A DNA stretch of 5,292 bases from Thermoleophilia bacterium (GTDB lineage Bacteria > Actinomycetota > Thermoleophilia > Gaiellales > Gaiellaceae). The translations under genes and the position numbers were made by a program. Below are positions 1 through 5,292 of this stretch, piece by piece; position 1 is the first letter of the stretch; every line of letters begins with the position of its first letter. The stretch is taken from NCBI GenBank assembly GCA_014534155.1, contig JACVSB010000138.1:1-5292 (forward strand), written 5' to 3'. Below the pieces are notes generated by a model. It was not told the DNA's origin. It worked only from the letters and a program-made list of their open reading frames with translations, and searched no databases.

Positions 1-135
1 CTCACGGGCTCGAACTCACCCGCGGACATCGCCGCTGCGCGCGCCGCCGGGGGGTCGGGCTACGTGATGAAGGATCGCATCGCCTCCGAGCTCGTCGAGG
101 CGATCGTCGCGGCCGCGCGCGAGTGCGACGGGTAG
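1..135 (+). CDS. Response-regulator receiver domain, C-terminal end (5' partial)
   Basis: The window opens inside this gene; 44 residues and a TAG stop (133-135) are visible. They match the last third of a CheY-like receiver domain: LTG at the end of beta-4, helix alpha-4 (PADIAAARAAGG), beta-5 with SGYVMKD, then helix alpha-5 (SELVEAIVAAAREC). Against E. coli CheY, Thr2, Tyr21 and Lys24 keep exactly the spacing of Thr87, Tyr106 and Lys109, the phosphorylation-switch and phosphate-contacting residues. The phosphoacceptor Asp lies upstream, outside the window. The protein ends directly after alpha-5, so no output domain follows: it is either a stand-alone receiver or a protein whose receiver is at the C-terminus. 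The kinase partner and output are unknown. secG starts 30 bp downstream on the same strand, which need not imply a functional link. Confidence 0.85.
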   Translation, partial: LTGSNSPADIAAARAAGGSGYVMKDRIASELVEAIVAAARECDG

Positions 136-153
136 GCCGGGGCGAGACGCGGC

Positions 154-159
154 TATCCT
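154..159 (+). promoter_or_regulatory. Putative -10 box of secG (leaderless promoter)
   Basis: TATCCT fits the actinobacterial -10 consensus TANNNT and ends only six bases before the GTG start of secG. Transcription would then begin at or next to the start codon, giving a leaderless message. This is supported by the lack of a properly spaced Shine-Dalgarno site: the nearest purine run (GAAGG, 160-164) is one base from the start codon, too close to work normally. No convincing -35 box is seen. Confidence 0.45.
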
Positions 160-165
160 GAAGGC

Positions 166-387
166 GTGCTCGGAGTCCTCGCCGCCTTTCACGTGCTCGT
201 CTCCATCTTCATGGTCGTGCTCGTGCTCATGCACTCCGGCCGCGACACCGGCTTCGGAGGCCTGGGCTTCACACCGGCTTCCCAGGGCGGCCAGCACATC
301 GTGGAGCGAAACCTGACTCGGCTCACAGTTCTCGTCGCGCTCGTCTTCACCGCGAACACGATCGCACTCTTCTACCTGCTCGGCTGA
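166..387 (+). CDS. secG: Preprotein translocase subunit SecG
   Basis: This is a 73-residue membrane protein with the SecG layout: a first transmembrane helix (about residues 2-22), a short Gly-rich loop beginning HSGRDTGFGG (23-32), and a second helix (about 52-72) introduced by ERNLTRLT. The HSGR-type turn after helix 1 and the N-L-T-R-L-T entry into helix 2 are typical of the family. The length fits the short SecG of Gram-positive and actinobacterial species; E. coli SecG is longer. SecG associates with SecYE in the cytoplasmic membrane and aids SecA-driven export. The GTG at 166 is chosen because it gives a complete first helix and lies six bases after a TANNNT box. The exported propeller protein encoded further right is a plausible Sec client, but only in the general sense. 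Confidence 0.9.
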   Translation: MLGVLAAFHVLVSIFMVVLVLMHSGRDTGFGGLGFTPASQGGQHIVERNLTRLTVLVALVFTANTIALFYLLG

Positions 388-397
388 GACGGCTGGG

Positions 398-589
398 TTG
401 GCGCGGCGGGTAGCCCTTGGCGTCGTGGCTCTCGGAGGCGTGCTCGTGGCCGTCTTCGCGGGCTGGGGCGGCCTCGCCGTCTATGCCTTCTTCGCCGTGG
501 TCGCCGGCGGGCTCGCGCTCGCCGCGAGCATCGGCGGAGGGTGGCTCGAGGATGCGAGCCGGTCGCGCTTCCGCGACCGGCGACGCTAG
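398..589 (+). CDS. Small two-helix membrane protein, function unknown
   Basis: This 63-residue reading frame starts with TTG ten bases after the secG stop and ends at TAG 587-589. It encodes two hydrophobic segments (about residues 5-22 and 26-46, the second containing AVYAFFAVVAGGLALAA) and a charged, arginine-rich tail (RSRFRDRRR) that would stay in the cytoplasm if both ends are inside. I do not recognise the family. It is likely real because it fills the space between secG and the convergent operon, has clear membrane-protein composition, and is probably cotranscribed with secG. No good Shine-Dalgarno site is seen before TTG 398; GTG 425 is an alternative start that would shorten helix 1. 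The last codons contain a perfect hairpin, so the Arg-rich tail may partly reflect selection on that RNA or DNA structure. Confidence 0.6.
   Translation: MARRVALGVVALGGVLVAVFAGWGGLAVYAFFAVVAGGLALAASIGGGWLEDASRSRFRDRRR
558..581. terminator. Perfect 10-bp hairpin at convergent gene ends, candidate bidirectional terminator
   Basis: Positions 558-567 (GCCGGTCGCG) and 572-581 (CGCGACCGGC) are exact reverse complements around the four-base loop CTTC. The hairpin lies inside the last codons of the small membrane gene, five bases before its stop, and begins four bases after the stop of pmbA read from the other strand. It could therefore mark transcript ends in both directions, or keep the convergent transcripts apart. 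Neither side has a T-run, so it is not a classical intrinsic terminator; GC-rich actinobacteria often have hairpins without U-tracts at gene ends. Confidence 0.5.
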
Positions 590-1947
590 CGCTCGCCCGC
601 GCTCGCTCCCGTCACACGGAAGGACGCGCTCGCGAGCGCCGGCGCGAGGACGGCGTGCGCGTGCCGCTCGCCGTAGAAATCGCTCTGCCCGACGAGCTTC
701 GTCTCGCGCCCGAGCGCGAGCACGTCCCGCAGGAGCGCCGGCAGCGAGACGGTGAAGCGGGCGTTCGCGAGCGGTCGGGTGACCCGGCCGCGCTCGATCC
801 GAAACGTCCCGTCCCGCGTGACGCCCGTGAAGATCCCTTCGCGCTCGTCGACGACGTTGACGTAGTGGAGTCGCGTCACGTAGATCCCCTCTCCCACGGC
901 CTCGGCGAGCTCCTCCGGGGAGGCGCCGCCGGGCGCGAGCGCGAGGTTGAACGGGATCGGGCCGAAGGACTGCTCGGAGGAGGGAAGGGCGTGGCCTGTC
1001 GAGTGCCTCCCCGCCCGCTGTGCGGTGCGCCGGTCCCAGACGACGTCACGTGCGACGCCCGCCGCGACGAGGTCCACCCGGCGCTTGGGGACCCCTTCGA
1101 AGTCGAAGGCCGCCGGCAGGCCACCGGACGAGAGCGCGTCGTCGGCGAGCGAGAGCGAGGGGTGGAAGATCCGCTCTCCGATCCGCCCCGAGAGGTAGCT
1201 TCGCCCCTCGAGCAGCGCGAGCGCGTTGAGCGAGCTGAAGGCGAAGTACCAGAGGAGCTCGGCCACGGCGTACGGCTCGAGGACGGCGCGGTACGTCGCG
1301 GGCTCGAGCGGCGTCGGGTCACGCGTCCGCTCGGCCTTCGAGACCGCCTCGTCCGCGACGGCGGCAGGGTCGACGCCCGCGGCCGCCCACGCCGTCGCGT
1401 CCGCGTAGCCGGATCCGCCGTCGCGGGTCGCGATGGCGACCATGCGAGCGTCGGTGAGCGCCTGCGAGGCGGCAAGCCCGGTCGTGGAGGCCACCGCGAG
1501 CTCGACAAGGCCGCTCGTGAAGTAACCCGAGAGCTCGTGCCTGGGCGCGGCTTCGATCGCGCTCCAGGCGCGCGCCGACTGGTCGCCGGCGGTGAGCTCG
1601 GCCGTCTCCGGGTCGAAACCCGTGATCTCCGGGAGGGGCTCGGGCTGGGCGAGCCCGGGAAAGGTCGGATCGGCGGGGCCGACGTCGGCCATCTCCGCCG
1701 CGCGGCGGCCGGCGCTCCGAAGCGCGTCCTCATCCGTCCGGTTCGTCGTGGCCATGCCGACGCGGCCGTCGCGGACAACGCGGATCGTCACCGACTCGTC
1801 CTCGACGAGGGTCGGCTGATGCACCGCCGACCCGGCGAAGCGCGCGAACCCCGAGCGCTCCGCGTGGACGAGGACGTCCGCCTCGTCTCCCTCCGCCGTC
1901 TGGAGCGCGCCCTGCGCCGTCTGGAGCGCGCCGGGAGCCGCTCTCAC
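586..1947 (-). CDS. pmbA: PmbA/TldE-like subunit of the TldD-TldE peptidase
   Basis: This 453-residue protein is the second gene of the operon. Its length and C-terminal half match PmbA/TldE: GEGIYVTRLHYVNVVDEREG (353-371), FTGVTRDGTFRIERGRVTRP (373-392), then RFTVSLP (397-403) and an ending of the type seen in the family (APALASASFRVTG). There is no HExxxH motif, as expected for the subunit that pairs with metal-binding TldD. In E. coli the TldD-TldE complex degrades unfolded peptides, trims the microcin B17 precursor and acts on the CcdA antitoxin; the target here is unknown. The start is set at GTG 1947, whose GTGA overlaps the tldD stop. The frame stays open further upstream only as an antiparallel-independent shadow within tldD and carries no family features there. 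No Shine-Dalgarno site precedes the GTG, so translation is probably coupled to tldD. The first residues contain a duplicated seven-residue unit. Confidence 0.9.
   Translation of the reverse strand: MRAAPGALQTAQGALQTAEGDEADVLVHAERSGFARFAGSAVHQPTLVEDESVTIRVVRDGRVGMATTNRTDEDALRSAGRRAAEMADVGPADPTFPGLAQPEPLPEITGFDPETAELTAGDQSARAWSAIEAAPRHELSGYFTSGLVELAVASTTGLAASQALTDARMVAIATRDGGSGYADATAWAAAGVDPAAVADEAVSKAERTRDPTPLEPATYRAVLEPYAVAELLWYFAFSSLNALALLEGRSYLSGRIGERIFHPSLSLADDALSSGGLPAAFDFEGVPKRRVDLVAAGVARDVVWDRRTAQRAGRHSTGHALPSSEQSFGPIPFNLALAPGGASPEELAEAVGEGIYVTRLHYVNVVDEREGIFTGVTRDGTFRIERGRVTRPLANARFTVSLPALLRDVLALGRETKLVGQSDFYGERHAHAVLAPALASASFRVTGASAGER
1891..1932. repeat. 21-bp tandem duplication at the 5' end of pmbA
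   Basis: Two adjacent 21-bp units, 1891-1911 and 1912-1932, differ at one position (C1893 versus G1914). Read on the minus strand they encode GALQTAQ and then GALQTAE, residues 6-19 of PmbA. The unit is a multiple of three, so the frame is kept. It looks like a recent slippage or short duplication in the poorly constrained N-terminal extension before the first conserved strand (DEADVLVHAE). Confidence 0.85.
1944..1947 (-). promoter_or_regulatory. tldD-pmbA overlapping stop/start (GTGA)
   Basis: On the minus strand the bases GTGA at 1947-1944 contain both the GTG start of pmbA and the TGA stop of tldD. With no Shine-Dalgarno site in the preceding bases, this arrangement suggests termination-reinitiation, which would keep the two subunits in matched amounts. 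Confidence 0.8.
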
Positions 1948-3386
1948 GGGCGCACGCCGACGAGGATGTTGCGGAAACGTGCCGGCGCCGCGCCGTGCGA
2001 GACGTGTGCCTGCTGGCCCGGCTGGCCCTTGCCACAGGTCGTAAGGCCGTTCATCCGCCAGGCGTCGGGGCCGGCCACCGCGTCGAGCGAGGCCCAGAAC
2101 ACCGGCGTGACGCCGGCGTAGGTCGCGTCGCGCAGCATCGCTCCCAGCCGGCCGCGCTTGATCTCCCAGGCGACCTCGGTTCCGAACTGGAAGTTGAGCC
2201 GCTTGTCGTCGATCGACCAACTCTTGTTCGTCGCGACGTACACACCGTCGTCCACGTCGGCGAGCAGGTCCTCGAGGCTGCCCTCGCCGGGCTCGAGGTG
2301 CAGGTTCGTCATCCGGACGAGAGGCATGCGGCTCCAGCCGTCGGCGCGCATCGACCCGCCCGCGGACGATCCGCCAAGCCGCGCGCTCGTCTCGCGGGAC
2401 GTGAGGAAGCCGCGCAGGATCCCCGCCTCGACGACCGGCTCGCGCCTCGCCGCGACGCCCTCGTCATCCCACGCGAACGTGCCGAGCCCTCCCGGACTCG
2501 CCGCGTCCGCCGTCACGTTCATGAGCTCCGAGCCGTAGCGGAGGGAGCCGAGGTCTCCGGGCGCGAGAAAGCTCGTCCCGGCGTAGGCGACCTCGGTTCC
2601 GTACACGCGGTCGAGCTCCGTCGGATGCCCGACCGACTCGTGCACCTGAAGCTGCATCTGCTCCGCGTCGACGACGAGCGTCGTCACGCCGGCAGGGCAA
2701 GGCGGCGCCTGTAGGAGCGCGAGCGCTTCTTCGGCGACCCGGGGCGCCTCCCGCTCGAGCGCCAGGGCCTCGACGTACTCCCAGCCTCCCTGCGCGCTCG
2801 AGCCGCCGTGGGCCGACGGGTAGCTGCGCGTCTGCACGCGGCCGTCACTCACGGCGAGCGCCGCGATCCCGCCGCCGCATTCGCTGAGGTCCTGGAACGT
2901 TTCCCCTCCCTGCGAGGACGCGAACGCGCGCAGCTCCCGCTGCGCCCGAACCGACGCACGGCTGATCTCGATGCCCGGACGCGCGAGCTCCTCCTCCGCA
3001 CGCAGGCACACGTCCACCTTCTCCTCGAGCGGGACGGCGATCGGGTCGCGCGCTGCCGCGCTCCGGTACTCGCCCCGCGAGATGACCGGGGGCCCGAGCT
3101 CGACGGGTCCGCTGGAGCGCGTCGCGCTCGCCCGCGCGAACTCGACCGCCCGCCGGGCCGCGGCGTCGGCTCCAGCGTCGGTGAGGCGCCGGTCGCAGGC
3201 GAAGGCCCATGCGCCGCCGAGAAGTACGCGCACGCCGATCCCTTCGCTCTCGGCGTCGGAAACAGAGTCGACCTGGCGGTTTCGCGTCGCCACTCCCTGC
3301 GAGCGGCGGCTCACCGCGCGCGCGTCGGCGTAGTCGGCGCCCGCAGCGACCGCCCGCTCCACCGCACGTCGCGCTACGTCGCGCAT
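1944..3386 (-). CDS. tldD: TldD-like zinc metalloprotease subunit
   Basis: This 480-residue protein is the metal-binding partner of the TldD/PmbA peptidase family. The diagnostic motif is HESVGH at residues 249-254, an HExxxH site giving His249 and His253 as ligands and Glu250 as catalytic base. The third ligand expected in TldD, a C-terminal cysteine, is present as Cys451 in TCGKGQPGQ. Other family segments are the N-terminal DYADARAV (18-25), the glycine-rich GTFAWDDEGV (302-311) with GILRGFLTSR (322-331), and the late FRNILVGV (471-478). Length is normal. The enzyme is expected in the cytoplasm, degrading peptides passed into the chamber formed with PmbA/TldE. ATG 3386 is chosen because it places the first helix (RDVARRAVERAVAAG) at the usual N-terminal position. 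No Shine-Dalgarno site precedes it. It is the first gene of the operon, divergent from the propeller gene. Confidence 0.93.
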   Translation of the reverse strand: MRDVARRAVERAVAAGADYADARAVSRRSQGVATRNRQVDSVSDAESEGIGVRVLLGGAWAFACDRRLTDAGADAAARRAVEFARASATRSSGPVELGPPVISRGEYRSAAARDPIAVPLEEKVDVCLRAEEELARPGIEISRASVRAQRELRAFASSQGGETFQDLSECGGGIAALAVSDGRVQTRSYPSAHGGSSAQGGWEYVEALALEREAPRVAEEALALLQAPPCPAGVTTLVVDAEQMQLQVHESVGHPTELDRVYGTEVAYAGTSFLAPGDLGSLRYGSELMNVTADAASPGGLGTFAWDDEGVAARREPVVEAGILRGFLTSRETSARLGGSSAGGSMRADGWSRMPLVRMTNLHLEPGEGSLEDLLADVDDGVYVATNKSWSIDDKRLNFQFGTEVAWEIKRGRLGAMLRDATYAGVTPVFWASLDAVAGPDAWRMNGLTTCGKGQPGQQAHVSHGAAPARFRNILVGVRP

Positions 3387-3395
3387 GGGGGCGAA

Positions 3396-3401
3396 ACGTT
3401 A
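3396..3401 (-). promoter_or_regulatory. Putative -10 box of the tldD-pmbA operon
   Basis: On the minus strand TAACGT fits TANNNT and ends nine bases before the ATG of tldD (intervening bases TTCGCCCCC). Transcription would begin about two bases upstream of the start codon, a near-leaderless message, which agrees with the absence of any purine-rich ribosome binding site. No -35 box is apparent at the expected distance. Confidence 0.4.
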
Positions 3402-3462
3402 CTCGCGACGCGGTGCCGGCGCCGCCTCGGCTCGGCCGTGGGGCGCGCGCGGGCTCGCCGCC

Positions 3463-3491
3463 TGGACTCTCCGGCCGAGATTCCGTAGGAT
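3463..3491 (+). promoter_or_regulatory. Putative promoter of the secreted propeller gene
   Basis: TGGACT at 3463-3468 (four of six matches to TTGACA) and TAGGAT at 3486-3491 (four of six matches to TATAAT, full TANNNT) are separated by exactly 17 bp. The expected start point near 3498 leaves a leader of about 25 bases that contains the Shine-Dalgarno site. The spacing and position make this the most convincing promoter in the window. Confidence 0.55.
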
Positions 3492-3512
3492 CGCCGCCCC
3501 TTCCCGACCTCT

Positions 3513-3518
3513 GGAGGA
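3513..3518 (+). promoter_or_regulatory. Shine-Dalgarno site of the propeller gene
   Basis: GGAGGA ends five bases before ATG 3524 and eleven bases before the in-frame ATG 3530, so it favours 3524 as the start. It is the only strong ribosome binding site among the visible gene starts. Confidence 0.8.
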
Positions 3519-3523
3519 ACCGC

Positions 3524-5227
3524 ATGCCGATGCCATTGCGCCTCGCGCTCTCGCTCGCCGCGGCGACGCTGCTCGCGCTCCCGGCGGCTGCGAACGCGGG
3601 GCACACCAGCGACCCCCGGACGCCGAACCTCGTCCCGCTCGGCCACATCGAGGAGCCTGCCGTGCTCGGCGGGTTCGGGGGTGCGGAGCCGGACATCCAT
3701 ACGGACATCGCGTTCCGCGGCCGGTACGCGATCCAGGGGAACTGGGACGGCTTCAACATCCGCGACATCTCCAACCCCGCCGCGCCGACGACCGTCTCCC
3801 GCACGTTCTGCGAGGGCAACCAGGGCGACGTCCTCGTGTACCGGAACGTCGTCGTCCGCTCGTGGAACACGCCCGCCGGGACGCCCGGCGCCTTCGGCGC
3901 GGCCCTCACGTGCGACGGGCAGGACGTCGAGGAGGGCTTCGAGGGGCTGCACGTCTTCGACATCTCGAACCTCGGTAATCCCGAGCTCGTGGCGCAGGTT
4001 CCGACGCCGTGCGGGTCGCACACCGCGACCGCCGTGCCCGATCCGGCGAACAACCGGCTGCTCGTCTACGACAACCCCTCGTCCGGAAGCGAAGGGTGCG
4101 CCGGGTTCGCCGTCGTCTCGATCCCGCTCGACGCGCCGCAGAACGCCGCGATGCTGCGGCACGAGGACCTAGCGACCCCCGAGGGGGCCCCGGGCACGTA
4201 CCAGTGCCATGACATGTCCGTCTTCCTCGCCGTGCGGCTCGCGGCCTGTGCGGGGGGGCCGGGCTTCTCGGTCTGGAGCCTGGGCGGGGCGCGCGGCGGC
4301 TCTCTGGAGGACCCGGAGCTCCTCTACCAGGTGCCCGTGCCGACGGTGAGCGTCGGGCACTCGACCGCGTTCTCGTGGGACGGCAAGATCATCGTCTTCG
4401 GCCACGAGCCGGGCGGCGGCATTGCCGCGGAGTGCGAGGCGACGGACCACCCGCTCAAGCGGAGCCTCTTCTTCTACCGCGCCTCGGACGGCGTCCTCCT
4501 CGGAACGTGGACGCTGCCGCGCCCACAGCTCGGGACCGAGAACTGCACGATTCACAACTTCAACGTCGTTCCCTACCTCGACCGGCACGTGCTCGTCCAT
4601 GGGAGCTACCAGTCCGGGACGAGCGTCGTCGATTTCACGAGCCCCTCCGCTGCCCGCGAGATCGCGTGGAGCGACCCGCCGCCGCGCGTGCCCGCGGAGG
4701 GCTCGCCCTTCTGCTCCGACACGGGCGGCTGCGACGTCGGGGGGGCCTGGTCCTCGTACTGGTACAACGATCGGATCTACGAGACGAACATCAACGAGGG
4801 CCTGAACATCTTCCGTCTGGCCGAGCCGTGGGCGAACCGCGCGCTCGAGCTCCCGTACCTGAACCCGCAGACGCAGGAGCGGATCATGTCCTGCACGGTG
4901 CAGGCGCAAGGCGCCGCCCTTCGCGCGCGGCGCGCAAGCGAGGTGCACGTGATCGCCCGCGTACGCGGGTGGAACCAGGGTGCACCGGCGGTGCGAGTTC
5001 GCCTGCTCGGTCCGGGAATCGGGCGCACGCTACGGACGAACGGCGCGGGCGAGGCGATGGTCACGCTGCGCCCGACCAGGGCGGGAACGCTCCGGATCAC
5101 CGTCCGCGCGACGCTGAACATGCAGGGCTGCTCGACCTCCAGGCGAGTCGCGCGCGCCGCGACCGCCGGTGCCGGCACGGGCGGCGCCGGCACGGGCGGC
5201 GCCGGTCTCACCGGTCGCTCTCGCTGA
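3524..5227 (+). CDS. Secreted LVIVD-repeat beta-propeller protein with C-terminal Ig-like domain
   Basis: This 567-residue protein starts at ATG 3524, behind a strong Shine-Dalgarno site. Residues 1-25 form a Sec signal peptide: basic start, hydrophobic core LALSLAAATLLALP, and ANA before the likely cleavage at 25/26. Residues about 40-455 carry repeats of the LVIVD type, with motifs such as GFNIRDISNP (76-85), GLHVFDISN (141-149), GTSVVDFTSP (365-374) and GLNIFRL (426-432). About seven units can be laid out, starting near residues 59, 100, 166, 229, 279, 344 and 410, which fits a seven-bladed propeller. Five units begin with histidine. Residues about 456-540 look like an Ig-like beta-sandwich (VHVIARVRGWNQG, TNGAGEAMVTLRPTRAGTLRITV) of a kind found in actinobacterial exported proteins. 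The tail is Gly/Ala/Thr-rich, without a sorting signal or membrane anchor. Twelve cysteines outside the signal peptide suggest disulfides in an extracellular protein. The activity is unknown; binding or scaffold roles are as possible as an enzyme. Confidence 0.88.
   Translation: MPMPLRLALSLAAATLLALPAAANAGHTSDPRTPNLVPLGHIEEPAVLGGFGGAEPDIHTDIAFRGRYAIQGNWDGFNIRDISNPAAPTTVSRTFCEGNQGDVLVYRNVVVRSWNTPAGTPGAFGAALTCDGQDVEEGFEGLHVFDISNLGNPELVAQVPTPCGSHTATAVPDPANNRLLVYDNPSSGSEGCAGFAVVSIPLDAPQNAAMLRHEDLATPEGAPGTYQCHDMSVFLAVRLAACAGGPGFSVWSLGGARGGSLEDPELLYQVPVPTVSVGHSTAFSWDGKIIVFGHEPGGGIAAECEATDHPLKRSLFFYRASDGVLLGTWTLPRPQLGTENCTIHNFNVVPYLDRHVLVHGSYQSGTSVVDFTSPSAAREIAWSDPPPRVPAEGSPFCSDTGGCDVGGAWSSYWYNDRIYETNINEGLNIFRLAEPWANRALELPYLNPQTQERIMSCTVQAQGAALRARRASEVHVIARVRGWNQGAPAVRVRLLGPGIGRTLRTNGAGEAMVTLRPTRAGTLRITVRATLNMQGCSTSRRVARAATAGAGTGGAGTGGAGLTGRSR
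5171..5200 (+). repeat. 15-bp exact tandem repeat in the 3' end of the propeller gene
   Basis: GCCGGCACGGGCGGC occurs twice in direct succession (5171-5185 and 5186-5200), in frame, encoding AGTGG twice. A degenerate third unit, AGLTG, follows. It forms the low-complexity tail after the Ig-like domain and is the kind of sequence that changes copy number by slippage. Confidence 0.9.
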
Positions 5228-5233
5228 CCCTCG

Positions 5234-5271
5234 GCCGGCGGGCGCCCCGCAGCGGAGGGGCGCCCCCCGGC
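5234..5271 (+). terminator. GC-rich hairpin after the propeller gene, candidate terminator
   Basis: Six bases after the TGA stop, GGGCGCCCC (5240-5248) pairs with GGGGCGCCC (5257-5265) around the eight-base loop GCAGCGGA. After one C/C mismatch (5239/5266), GCCGG (5234-5238) pairs with CCGGC (5267-5271), giving 14 base pairs in all. No T-run follows, so it would be a U-less terminator or a 3'-end stabilising hairpin. The rest of the window, to 5292, shows no further gene. Confidence 0.65.
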
Positions 5272-5292
5272 GGGCGGCACGCAGGCGCCTGA

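Noticed and set aside
541..2121. Open plus-strand frame of 526 codons lying opposite pmbA and the end of tldD
   Set aside because: Its translation is Arg-rich with no domain or membrane features, while the minus strand has clear PmbA and TldD motifs. Long antisense frames are expected in DNA this GC-rich.
1948..2220. Upstream extension of the pmbA frame by 91 codons
   Set aside because: It overlaps the conserved C-terminus of TldD (including Cys451) and lacks PmbA features; GTG 1947 gives the normal family length and a GTGA overlap.
3431..3479. Inverted repeat CTCGGCCG (3431-3438) and CGGCCGAG (3472-3479) around the -35 box of the propeller promoter, as a possible operator
   Set aside because: The CGGCCG core is self-palindromic and such eight-base matches are common by chance at this GC content; the arms are 33 bp apart and nothing else supports an operator.
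3209..3523. Upstream extension of the propeller frame by 105 codons
   Set aside because: It runs antisense to tldD and across the promoter region; the Shine-Dalgarno site and the signal peptide both fix the start at 3524.
2845..4053. Open minus-strand frame of 402 codons spanning part of tldD and the propeller gene
   Set aside because: It covers two genes on opposite strands plus their intergenic region and shows no coherent domain; it is a composition artefact.
5130..5227. Possible cell-wall sorting signal or C-terminal membrane anchor on the propeller protein
   Set aside because: There is no LPxTG-like motif, no hydrophobic helix and no suitable basic tail after one; the end is only a Gly/Ala/Thr repeat followed by LTGRSR.
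4375..5292. Open plus-strand frame of 305 codons in another phase of the propeller gene, ending at the last base of the window
   Set aside because: Its translation is low-complexity and Arg-rich with no domain; the overlapped frame has signal peptide, repeats and Ig-like domain. Its stop at the window end is a coincidence.

Overview
The window is very GC-rich DNA with strong third-position G/C bias, GTG and TTG starts, and start codons placed only a few bases after TANNNT boxes. This points to a high-GC actinobacterium. The mix of a secreted LVIVD beta-propeller with an actinobacterial Ig-like tail domain and a short SecG fits lineages such as Thermoleophilia/Gaiellales, but that finer placement is a guess. 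Gene density is high and almost all of the sequence is explained by six genes.

Left part, plus strand (1-589): the C-terminal end of a CheY-like response-regulator receiver domain; secG, the small two-helix subunit of the Sec translocon, apparently expressed from a leaderless or near-leaderless promoter; and a 63-residue two-helix membrane protein that I do not recognise. The small membrane gene ends tail-to-tail with the next operon, the two stop codons sharing one CTAG. A perfect 10-bp hairpin sits inside its last codons.

Middle, minus strand (3386 to 586): a two-gene operon, tldD then pmbA/tldE, overlapping by GTGA. TldD carries the HExxxH metal site and the late cysteine of the metalloprotease subunit; PmbA/TldE is the partner without that site. 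The pair is expected to form a cytoplasmic peptidase complex.

Right part, plus strand (3524-5227): after a 137-bp divergent intergenic region with a good promoter and a strong Shine-Dalgarno site comes a gene for an exported LVIVD-type beta-propeller. It has a signal peptide, about seven propeller repeats with recurring histidines, an Ig-like C-terminal domain and a Gly/Ala/Thr tail. A 14-bp-paired hairpin follows its stop codon.

SecG and the exported propeller are linked only through general secretion, and nothing indicates that the six genes form one pathway. I see no mobile element, CRISPR array, tRNA, rRNA or defence system. The points most worth a second look are the histidine ring of the propeller, the CTAG/hairpin junction, and the 21-bp tandem duplication at the start of pmbA. 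No clearly undescribed system is visible.
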